In this document: in pieces, positions 17,030 through 22,022 of the stretch
Position numbering within the stretch: position 1 is the first letter of the stretch
How the letters are laid out: every line of letters begins with the position of its first letter
Source of the DNA: a virus
Virus record (IMG/VR): IMGVR_UViG_3300027522_001902
Coordinates: 1 to 22,022 of that record
Length of the DNA stretch: 22,022 nt
Reading direction: 5' to 3' (one strand)
Notes under the pieces: generated by a model
Database searches by the model: none
Told to the model about the DNA's origin: nothing
Seen by the model: the letters and a program-made list of their open reading frames with translations, nothing else
Made by a program: the position numbers and the translations under genes

Positions 17030-17563
17030 CTAAACCAATATAACTTCTAAGTAATCTTTTGATAATTCCTTTTCTGTAAAAAACTGCTTTAGATCTGGTC
17101 TAAAATAGTTAATATTTTTCATTACCTTTCTATCTCTCGAGCGGTAAACAACGTACGTATCACCAACTTTTTCATAGTGACAAGCTTCACCTTGCTCTTT
17201 ACTCCTCTTTTCAACCGTTGTTTGTGCTTCCTCTTCATTTGAGCAAGCTTTAGATAGATTCGATGCTTGTACTTCTTGATAGGCTGGCCAAATTTTATTT
17301 TTAAGGCCGTGTAACATAGTACCGTTCCCAAGGGAAACATAAGTAATATCACACAAAGCATCCAAAACTTCCACGATGTCGCCTCGTTCACATGCTTCTC
17401 TATATTCCTCAAGCTCTTCCAGGATGAAGTTGTATACGAATTCCCATTCTTTTTTTTCAGGTATTGTAGGTTCATAATTATTGGGTTTATTAAATAAACT
17501 ATTAAATTCTTCAACTTCATCTACAAAGGGAATATCCTTAAATAAAACTAATTGCTTTCCCAT
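17030..17563 (-). CDS. MazG-like nucleoside triphosphate pyrophosphohydrolase
   Basis: The protein has 177 residues. The metal-binding signature of the all-alpha NTP pyrophosphohydrolases is present: EELEE (49-53) and EVLDALCD (65-72), an ExxE...ExxD arrangement. The helix IWPAYQEVQASNLSK follows, as in phage MazG-like and HisE-like proteins with a V..SN.SK element. A C-terminal 60-residue part (about 115-177) has no known domain. Such enzymes remove (d)NTPs or the alarmone ppGpp; in phages they are thought to control the nucleotide pool or the host starvation response. It overlaps the next upstream gene by one base. An alternative frame within it is a shadow. Confidence 0.8.
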   Translation of the reverse strand: MGKQLVLFKDIPFVDEVEEFNSLFNKPNNYEPTIPEKKEWEFVYNFILEELEEYREACERGDIVEVLDALCDITYVSLGNGTMLHGLKNKIWPAYQEVQASNLSKACSNEEEAQTTVEKRSKEQGEACHYEKVGDTYVVYRSRDRKVMKNINYFRPDLKQFFTEKELSKDYLEVILV

Positions 17564-17763
17564 TATTCAATAACTTTTACTAATTTAATTTGCTTAAGTT
17601 GAGAAACGTGCCATTCCATGTTATACGTAGAATACTCTTGAGTTAATTTAACTTCAGCGTCTGTTGCATTTTCTGCATTTACTAGGAATTGTTCGCTTGT
17701 CCACCTAACGGTGCCACGAGAGGTTTCCTCTTCAACCTTTACTTTTGCTAACCAATATGCCAT
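17563..17763 (-). CDS. DUF4494-like small protein
   Basis: The protein has 66 residues: MAYWLAKVKVEEETSRGTVR, then TSEQFLVNAENATDAEVKLT and a C-terminal LKQIKLVKVIE strand. The pattern (an AKVK strand, a V/TEQ(Y/F)LVxA strand, then A(E/T)xTxAEx) agrees with DUF4494, known mainly from Bacteroidota genomes and their phages. The function is unknown. It supports a Bacteroidota host. The leader is A-rich with no Shine-Dalgarno sequence. Confidence 0.6.
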   Translation of the reverse strand: MAYWLAKVKVEEETSRGTVRWTSEQFLVNAENATDAEVKLTQEYSTYNMEWHVSQLKQIKLVKVIE

Positions 17764-17812
17764 AACTTTTTATTTTTTAGTGTTTTTATAATTTTAATTT
17801 ATATAAAAATAA

Positions 17813-18135
17813 TAGACTCCCATCCGATTATTTATTTTACTTTTTTAACTTATTTTCTAATTTATCAAATCGCGAATCCATCTGTCTATAGATTTCATCG
17901 ATTCGATTGCTTATATTTTCTTGTTCTCTTTCATGTTCCCTTGAAATTATACTATGCTTCTCATCTACGGTTCTGTACAAATCCTGGGTGGATGAGAATA
18001 TATCACTTACTTGGTTTTTAACCTTAAACATTCCTACTGAAGTGTACCCTAACAAGAATACACCTACGGTTGATAGGATACCTAAAACGAAATTTAAATT
18101 TTCCATATTTTTTGATTTTTATAGACGGGAGTCTA
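17813..18135. repeat. 12-base inverted repeat flanking a gene
   Basis: TAGACTCCCATC (17813-17824) and GACGGGAGTCTA (18124-18135) are inverted copies with 11 of 12 matches. They lie just outside the two ends of the coiled-coil membrane protein gene. In a transcript all 12 positions could pair (one G-U). The upstream copy can also fold alone as TAGAC-TCCC-GTCTA, giving two competing structures 16 bases before the start codon. Whether it is an RNA element or the end of a moved cassette is open. Confidence 0.65.
17837..18106 (-). CDS. Single-span membrane protein with coiled coil (89 aa)
   Basis: The protein begins MENLNFVLGILSTVGVFLLG with a transmembrane helix at about 5-26. Residues 30-89 form a long charged helix with heptad spacing (VSDIFSSTQDLYRTV, then RIDEIYRQMDSRFDKLENKL), a clear coiled coil. 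The N-terminus is short and the rest probably lies in the cytoplasm. This layout could suit a membrane tether or part of a lysis protein complex, but no lysis gene is nearby. The gene is bracketed by a 12-base inverted repeat. Confidence 0.7.
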   Translation of the reverse strand: MENLNFVLGILSTVGVFLLGYTSVGMFKVKNQVSDIFSSTQDLYRTVDEKHSIISREHEREQENISNRIDEIYRQMDSRFDKLENKLKK

Positions 18136-18153
18136 CCAATTTTTGTTTTTAAT

Positions 18154-18375
18154 TTATCCTTTTAATAATTGTTTTCCTTGAGATCCTTCAGTTAATCCAC
18201 CCCCAAAAAATTCATCTAAAAATGATTTTGGGTATAGCAAAATTTCTCCTGTGTAAGATTTAGTTTCTACCTGACGTGATCCAAAAGATATTTTTTTTGC
18301 TGCGGCTGCTGATGCTACTCTTTTTCCTAATTCAGGGCCTGCTGCTCTACCTAAATAGTCATATAAACTTATCAT
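18154..18375 (-). CDS. Small phage protein of unknown function (73 aa)
   Basis: The protein begins MISLYDYLGRAAGPELGKRV, followed by an Ala-rich helix (ASAAAAKKISFG) and a TGEILLYPKSFLDEFFGGG segment. The LYDYLG(R/K)xAG start looks like a short conserved phage motif, but I cannot attach a function. It lies four bases after the Hc1-like gene and ends before the structured gap at 18107-18153. Confidence 0.6.
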   Translation of the reverse strand: MISLYDYLGRAAGPELGKRVASAAAAKKISFGSRQVETKSYTGEILLYPKSFLDEFFGGGLTEGSQGKQLLKG

Positions 18376-18379
18376 AATT

Positions 18380-18538
18380 TTATTTATGAGTTCGTTTAAA
18401 ATCAGCTGATAGGTTTTTAATTTTATTAGCAGCTGATCTGCATCTTCCTTTAGCCGCGGCTGTTGGTTTGTTTATTTCTGTTTCAATCAATATTACTTGT
18501 TCTTTGATTGCATCTACTAATTTTTGTGTATTTTCCAT
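18380..18538 (-). CDS. Small basic protein resembling Hc1-type bacterial histones (52 aa)
   Basis: A complete short frame begins MENTQKLVDAIKEQVILIET and ends LSADFKRTHK. Around residues 24-45 is KPTAAAKGRCRSAANKIKNL, close to the GNKAAGTRARKALxxIKxL core of the short Hc1 histone-like proteins of Bacteroidota (PF07432). The N-terminal acidic helix and basic C-terminal half are also as in that family. It would bind DNA and might act on host or phage chromatin. The match is by eye and short, so alternatives remain. The leader is A-rich, and TATAAATA precedes it. Confidence 0.55.
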   Translation of the reverse strand: MENTQKLVDAIKEQVILIETEINKPTAAAKGRCRSAANKIKNLSADFKRTHK

Positions 18539-18553
18539 AATTATTTATTTTTA

Positions 18554-18561
18554 TATTTATA
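18554..18561 (-). promoter_or_regulatory. TATAAATA, possible T4-type late promoter
   Basis: The exact T4 late -10 sequence TATAAATA lies 15 bases before the start of the Hc1-like gene, in a gap of 25 bases. The phage has a gp45-like clamp, the T4 late activator. Such AT-rich words are common here by chance, and the resulting leader would be very short. Confidence 0.25.
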
Positions 18562-18563
18562 TT

Positions 18564-19259
18564 TTAAATGTTGTGTCCTCCGTTATTAATTTTTAAACTA
18601 TCAAAAAATTCTTTTCTTGATAAATTATTGTTATCTCTAAATACTCCTGATGCTTTGGTAGTAACCATAGCTGCTCCTTCATGTTTAACACCTCTACAGC
18701 TTACACAGTTGTGTGTTCCTACTATAGTAACAATAACTCCTCTATTACCCTCAGTAATTTTACCTACAGCATTATGAATAGCTGATGTTAATTGTTCTTG
18801 AATAGCACCTCTACGGCCAAATAACTCTACAATTCTGTTAAGTTTAGATAGCCCGATTACTTGGCCACTTTCCCCTGCTATATAACCAATGTGAACTACT
18901 CCCCCAATTGTTTGGTGGTGGTGAGAACACATTGAAGTTAATGGGATATTTCTTTCAATAATAATACCATCATAGCCATCACTTGGAAAGGAAGTAATAG
19001 GAGACATTGCTGTGTATCTACCTTCCCATAAATCATTTACATATGATTTTGCTACTCGTTTTGGGGTTTCCATTGAATTTGGGTCATTTCTCCAATCACA
19101 TCTTAATGCATCTAAAAATTGACCAAAGGCATGGGTAGCATTTTCAATCATATCTAATTTTTCTTGGTTTGATAAAGGAAATCCTTTTGCAACACCATTT
19201 GCAAAACCCTCTTGTACTACTTCTAACTCTTCGTGAATTTTTCTTCTTTTATTTTCCAT
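18564..19259 (-). CDS. folE: GTP cyclohydrolase I
   Basis: The protein has 231 residues. METPKRVAKSYVNDLWEG (63-80) is the family substrate-side helix. The zinc ligands are C111 and H114 in MCSHHHQ (usual CEHH) and C185 in THNCVSCRG (usual HYCVxxRG). GLSKLNRIVELFGRRGAIQEQLT (136-158) is the conserved SKLxRIVxxFxxRxxxQExLT block. The enzyme turns GTP into dihydroneopterin triphosphate, the first step to tetrahydrofolate and to 7-deazaguanines. QueE and QueC upstream in the same run show that the deazaguanine branch is intended. The Glu of the CEHH motif is Ser here. Its start overlaps the HPRT stop. Confidence 0.95.
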   Translation of the reverse strand: MENKRRKIHEELEVVQEGFANGVAKGFPLSNQEKLDMIENATHAFGQFLDALRCDWRNDPNSMETPKRVAKSYVNDLWEGRYTAMSPITSFPSDGYDGIIIERNIPLTSMCSHHHQTIGGVVHIGYIAGESGQVIGLSKLNRIVELFGRRGAIQEQLTSAIHNAVGKITEGNRGVIVTIVGTHNCVSCRGVKHEGAAMVTTKASGVFRDNNNLSRKEFFDSLKINNGGHNI

Positions 19260-19771
19260 TAAACTGTGTAAATTGTCTTTAAATTCCTGTTATATCCATT
19301 TTCATCATCCATACCATACCCTATATAAAATGGGTCAAATATAGAATCTGATTCTTGCTTTAATATATAAAAGGCATCTGGAAAATCCAAATTTTCTTTT
19401 AAAATAGTTGTAACTGCTGTTATGCTTTTGGGGTGTTTTACTTTTAAAAAGCTTTTAACTGCTATCATAGTATTACCTGAATCAATAATATCATCTACTA
19501 AATAAACATGCTTTCCTTTAATTTTAGTTTCTAAATCTTTAGTAATAGATAAGTCTCCTTGTTTTTTCCCAAAATAAGATTTACATCTAATAAAATCAAT
19601 TTCAATTGGGGTTGTAATTTGTTTAACTAAATCACTAAAAAACATAAAGCCCCCATTTAATATGCAAACCATTACTATAGGGGTTGCATCTCCCCTGTGT
19701 TTGTCGCTAATGCGTTTTGCTAAAATTTTAACTTGAATATCAAGCTCTTTTTCACTTATTACTGGTTCCAT
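19259..19771 (-). CDS. Hypoxanthine/guanine phosphoribosyltransferase
   Basis: The protein has 170 residues, typical for bacterial HPRT (about 175-180). The PRPP loop is YLVDDIIDSGNTM (90-102). VCILNGGFMFFSDL (35-48) is the first phosphate-binding loop, and DFIRCKSYFG (59-68) the flexible loop with the usual Ser-Tyr. Downstream DPFYIGYGMDDENGYNRNL is the hood and dimer region. It makes IMP or GMP from a base and PRPP. In this gene order it would recycle guanine released from degraded host DNA, or exchanged out of phage DNA by a transglycosylase, into GMP and then GTP for FolE. This link is inference. It overlaps FolE by one base. Confidence 0.93.
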   Translation of the reverse strand: MEPVISEKELDIQVKILAKRISDKHRGDATPIVMVCILNGGFMFFSDLVKQITTPIEIDFIRCKSYFGKKQGDLSITKDLETKIKGKHVYLVDDIIDSGNTMIAVKSFLKVKHPKSITAVTTILKENLDFPDAFYILKQESDSIFDPFYIGYGMDDENGYNRNLKTIYTV

Positions 19772-19899
19772 TCGTTTTCTATCATAACTTTTAATTTATC
19801 TATTAAACCTTCTACGTTATCAGGGTCCATAGTAACCGCACAACAAGTAATTACGTGTTGTCTTATTTGTTCTAGGAGGAGGAGTGCTTCTTTATTCAT
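19759..19899 (-). CDS. 46-residue protein between QueE and HPRT
   Basis: A short complete frame starts at a TAATG overlap with the QueE stop and ends 13 bases inside the HPRT gene. It begins MNKEALLLLEQIRQHVITCC and ends KVMIENEWNQ. It appears helical with two adjacent cysteines (C19, C20). Both junctions agree with the coupled style of the operon. No family is recognised. Confidence 0.6.
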   Translation of the reverse strand: MNKEALLLLEQIRQHVITCCAVTMDPDNVEGLIDKLKVMIENEWNQ

Positions 19900-20672
19900 T
19901 ATACTCCTATTTGGGTGTTGTATGCTATAATATGGTCTCTACCAGTCATATTATAACCGTGTTCTGCTACCATTTCAAATACTTTAGGGTACATTTCTAC
20001 TAGAGTTTCTCGTGTATCTCCAGCAGGCATTACAAATGTTTTATCCTTAGGGATATTCATTTTAACCCTAAATTCTTCAATTTCTTTTAAACCTTCATCT
20101 GTACCATCCCAAACAGGTTTATAGTGGTAATCACTATGGTATTCTAATGTTTTTTTAATATTTTCATAATGTAATCGAAACTTGTTATGCTGCTTGACAA
20201 ACCTTTCATCAACAACTTTACCACCGGGAGTAGTAATACCCACCCTAGGAATAGAATTAGAAAACTTAGGACTAAGAGATATGAGATCAATTGGGTAATC
20301 AGTCTCAACAAAATGGGATCCTTCTGTTTCAATTGTAATGATAATTTTTCTTTCATTGGCAAAGTGTGTAAGTTCATTTACTAATGCGGCATGCATTGTA
20401 GGAGAACCCCCAGTGAGCATCATTTCTTTTACTTGTGGGTTCTCGTCATAAATAGCGATTATATCATTAAAATTAAAAATACCTTTTTGGGGGTGTATAG
20501 AAGTATACCAACTATCACACCACCCGCCATCTCCAAACCAACATCTGTGAGTACAACCTGTGGTTCTTACAGCTATAGTAGGCCTTCCAAATCTTGAGCC
20601 TTCACTTTGTACACAACGATATACTTCTAATACGGGTAATACTTTGTTGTAATCCTCTATTCTTTTATTCAT
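19899..20672 (-). CDS. queE: 7-carboxy-7-deazaguanine synthase, radical SAM
   Basis: The protein has 257 residues. The N-terminus LPVLEVYRCVQSEGSRFGRP is the usual QueE start (xxxExFxSxQGEGxxxGxP). The cluster cysteines follow as TTGCTHRCWFGDGGWCDSWY: C40, C44 and C52, giving CX3CX7C instead of the usual radical SAM CX3CX2C. MMLTGGSPTMH (near 89-99) is the SAM-binding GGE/GGSP motif, and IETEGS (near 123) the substrate strand. It converts 6-carboxy-tetrahydropterin into 7-carboxy-7-deazaguanine. QueD, which makes its substrate, is not in this window. It lies three bases overlapping QueC and before the 46-aa gene. The extra five residues in the cluster loop are the odd point. Confidence 0.92.
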   Translation of the reverse strand: MNKRIEDYNKVLPVLEVYRCVQSEGSRFGRPTIAVRTTGCTHRCWFGDGGWCDSWYTSIHPQKGIFNFNDIIAIYDENPQVKEMMLTGGSPTMHAALVNELTHFANERKIIITIETEGSHFVETDYPIDLISLSPKFSNSIPRVGITTPGGKVVDERFVKQHNKFRLHYENIKKTLEYHSDYHYKPVWDGTDEGLKEIEEFRVKMNIPKDKTFVMPAGDTRETLVEMYPKVFEMVAEHGYNMTGRDHIIAYNTQIGV

Positions 20673-21514
20673 GCTGCTTCTAATACTTTTTTTACTTCGG
20701 TCTTAACAAAATCCCATGAGACTTCCCCTTGTTCGTTAGCGTAGGGGGCAGGATCAGGTCGGCCTAATTTAATAAATGCTTCAACCCTTTCAACCGAAGA
20801 TGCCGATTTATAATCACTATACCACTTACCATTAATATTAATGGGCTTATAGCTAGTATTTGTATTTCGATACACTGTATCAAAGTCAAGTCCGAGCTGA
20901 TCGCAGCATTTGGCTCCATCTTTAAGTATATCAAACTTATCCCCATTAAGATAAGGGGTGACATAGCTAACGCGTTCAGCATCCCAATTACCTTCGGTAA
21001 AGGCATGATGGTCTGCGTCCCTAAATTCTTGTCTACAATCAGGGTAGATTGCGTGATCACCTGCATGAATACCCATTGCAATATGTACTTCTGTGTTTTT
21101 TTCATTTGCTTTTGATAATGCTACTGCTTGAATTATAGATGAAAATATTTTATTACGATTAGGAACAACAGTTTCTTTCATATTTTCCTGTTTGTAGTGT
21201 CCCTCAGGTACTTCATTTCCCCCTTCTACAAGAGCACTATTAAGCATAGGAGCTAAACCACCAAGTTTAATTACTCCATATTTGACCTTATTATATTGTT
21301 TTTGAAAATCATTAGTTGGAAGAATTTGAAGATGATTTCTATTAATATAATTAACTAGTGATTGTGCTCTTTTAAGCTCTACTTTATGTTTTTGCCCATA
21401 ATCAAAGCTTAAAGCTGTAACTTCGTAACCGTCTGCTAATAGACGTAATAAAACAGTTGAACTGTCCATTCCTCCACTTAATGATAGTACTGCTTGTTTA
21501 TTGGTATTCTCCAT
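20669..21514 (-). CDS. queC: QueC-like 7-cyano-7-deazaguanine synthase without zinc cysteines
   Basis: I chose the ATG at 21514 (281 residues, MENTNKQAVLSLSGGMDS). The PP-loop SGGMDSS (13-19), SFDYGQKHKVELKRA, VVPNRNKIFSS and YPDCRQEFRDAD are all as in QueC, which turns 7-carboxy-7-deazaguanine, ammonia and ATP into preQ0. However, the C-terminal zinc site (four cysteines, last three as CxxCxxC in B. subtilis QueC) is replaced by S221, D234, S237 and S240 in TNTSYKP and SDYKSASS. The surrounding residues still align, so this is loss of ligands and not a shifted frame. The protein may be stable without zinc or may make a different product. Overlap with the 87-aa gene upstream is 17 bases. Confidence 0.9.
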   Translation of the reverse strand: MENTNKQAVLSLSGGMDSSTVLLRLLADGYEVTALSFDYGQKHKVELKRAQSLVNYINRNHLQILPTNDFQKQYNKVKYGVIKLGGLAPMLNSALVEGGNEVPEGHYKQENMKETVVPNRNKIFSSIIQAVALSKANEKNTEVHIAMGIHAGDHAIYPDCRQEFRDADHHAFTEGNWDAERVSYVTPYLNGDKFDILKDGAKCCDQLGLDFDTVYRNTNTSYKPININGKWYSDYKSASSVERVEAFIKLGRPDPAPYANEQGEVSWDFVKTEVKKVLEAA

Positions 21515-21761
21515 ATAAATTATAAGTTTTAGGTTGTGGTGGTTCAGGTTCTGGTATTTCTTCTTCACTATAAATGTATACTTTACCTTCGGCTGCTTTT
21601 ATTACATAATCTGTAGGTTTTTCTTTACTATTTTGAAATGCCCATTCAATCCCTTCGGTTAAAGAAGAAAGTATTGGTTGGTCACTATCAATAGGGGTCC
21701 ATCTATCACCTGGAGGGAGCCTTTTTAATATTGGTTTTAATATAATATCTTTTTCAGCCAT
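21498..21761 (-). CDS. Small protein of unknown function with Pro/Glu-rich tail (87 aa)
   Basis: The protein begins MAEKDIILKPILKRLPPGDR and has LTEGIEWAFQNSKEKPTDYV, then GKVYIYSEEE, then a tail of EPEPPQPK. It is acidic at the C-terminus. No family is recognised. Its start follows the endonuclease stop by one base, and its end overlaps QueC by 17 bases, so the gene belongs to the same operon. Confidence 0.6.
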   Translation of the reverse strand: MAEKDIILKPILKRLPPGDRWTPIDSDQPILSSLTEGIEWAFQNSKEKPTDYVIKAAEGKVYIYSEEEIPEPEPPQPKTYNLYGEYQ

Positions 21762-21762
21762 T

Positions 21763-22022
21763 TTATTTGTCGTTTAAATGTTCAGTTTTTGATTCATGCT
21801 CCCAAATACCATCTACATTATATTCATGCCAATGGACTTTACCATCTAAAATAGCTTTTTTAATATTTTTCTGTCTATTATTTAGGTTAGATTGTCCACT
21901 TTTTACTTCTATAAAGTGGATAGCACATTTACTTTTAGAACCCATATCGGTAAAAGCAATATAATCAATTGGGTTACCAAAAAATCTTACATCCCTTGGG
22001 TTAATAGGAAAATCATCCATAA
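21763..22022 (-). CDS. Holliday-junction-resolvase-like endonuclease (COG4741 type), 5' part possibly outside window
   Basis: 85 residues are visible from an ATG at 22020, but family members usually carry an N-terminal helical segment, so the gene may start beyond the window. FPINPRDVRFFGNPIDYIAF (4-23) is the conserved start of the nuclease core (usual FxYNPKDxRFIGxPIDFIVF), with the Asp of IDY as a likely metal ligand. IHFIEVKSGQSNLN (34-47) is the ExK catalytic strand. NRQKNIKKAILDGKVHWHEY (48-67) is the typical Q/R-rich helix and end. The family (PF10107) is distantly related to archaeal Hjc and is predicted to cut branched DNA. Phage DNA recombination intermediates are a plausible substrate. 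Confidence 0.82.
   Translation of the reverse strand, partial: MDDFPINPRDVRFFGNPIDYIAFTDMGSKSKCAIHFIEVKSGQSNLNNRQKNIKKAILDGKVHWHEYNVDGIWEHESKTEHLNDK

Noticed and set aside
17122-17520. 132-codon minus-strand frame inside the MazG-like gene
   Set aside because: It is a shifted frame of the same DNA; the 17030-17563 frame has the EExxE and ExxD motifs and fits the gene junctions.
18107-18153. Rho-independent terminator in the gap before the coiled-coil gene
   Set aside because: The hairpin TAGAC-TCCC-GTCTA is weak and on the coding strand is followed by TAAAAATC, not a T-tract. The plus-strand T-tract has no gene to terminate.

Overview
The window is an AT-rich, almost gap-free piece of a large tailed dsDNA phage genome. 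Every gene I can support lies on the minus strand, so transcription runs from high to low coordinates. Most neighbours overlap by 1-4 bases (TAATG or ATGA junctions). The replication proteins are of the T4 type: family B DNA polymerase, gp45-like clamp, gp44-like and gp62-like clamp loader subunits. A Bacteroidota (Flavobacteriia-like) host, perhaps marine, is suggested by starts with A-rich leaders and no Shine-Dalgarno sequence, a DUF4494-like protein and a small Hc1-like basic protein. This host call is inference.

In transcription order, 22022-18564 holds an incomplete Holliday-resolvase-like endonuclease (COG4741 type), a small unknown, QueC, QueE, a 46-residue protein, a hypoxanthine/guanine phosphoribosyltransferase and FolE. 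FolE, QueE and QueC are three of the four enzymes from GTP to preQ0. QueD and a DNA transglycosylase are not seen here. QueC has lost its zinc-binding cysteines and QueE has an unusual cluster-cysteine spacing. 18538-16525 holds small phage proteins: an Hc1-like protein, a single-span coiled-coil protein flanked by a 12-base inverted repeat, a DUF4494-like protein, a MazG-like pyrophosphohydrolase and a small membrane protein.

16528-7744 is the replication block: thioredoxin, DNA polymerase split into two genes between motifs B and C with an 87-residue gene between them, sliding clamp, GroES, GroEL, clamp loader large subunit, two small proteins, clamp loader small subunit, a DUF1599 (nucleotide-modification-associated) protein and a Cas4/RecB-like Fe-S nuclease. 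A four-span membrane protein and a ribbon-helix-helix regulator with a palindrome before its start follow.

6463-1 is a sugar block: four glycosyltransferases, a zinc-ribbon protein, a small unknown, a sugar isomerase-HAD phosphatase fusion, and the start of a CMP-sugar (NeuA/PseF-like) cytidylyltransferase cut by the window edge. It probably makes and transfers an activated sugar to a surface, virion or DNA target.

The most unusual features are the three-gene polymerase arrangement, the zinc-less QueC, the QueE cysteine spacing, and the phage GroES/GroEL pair between clamp and clamp loader. No tRNA, CRISPR, insertion sequence or gene-free stretch over 300 bases was seen.
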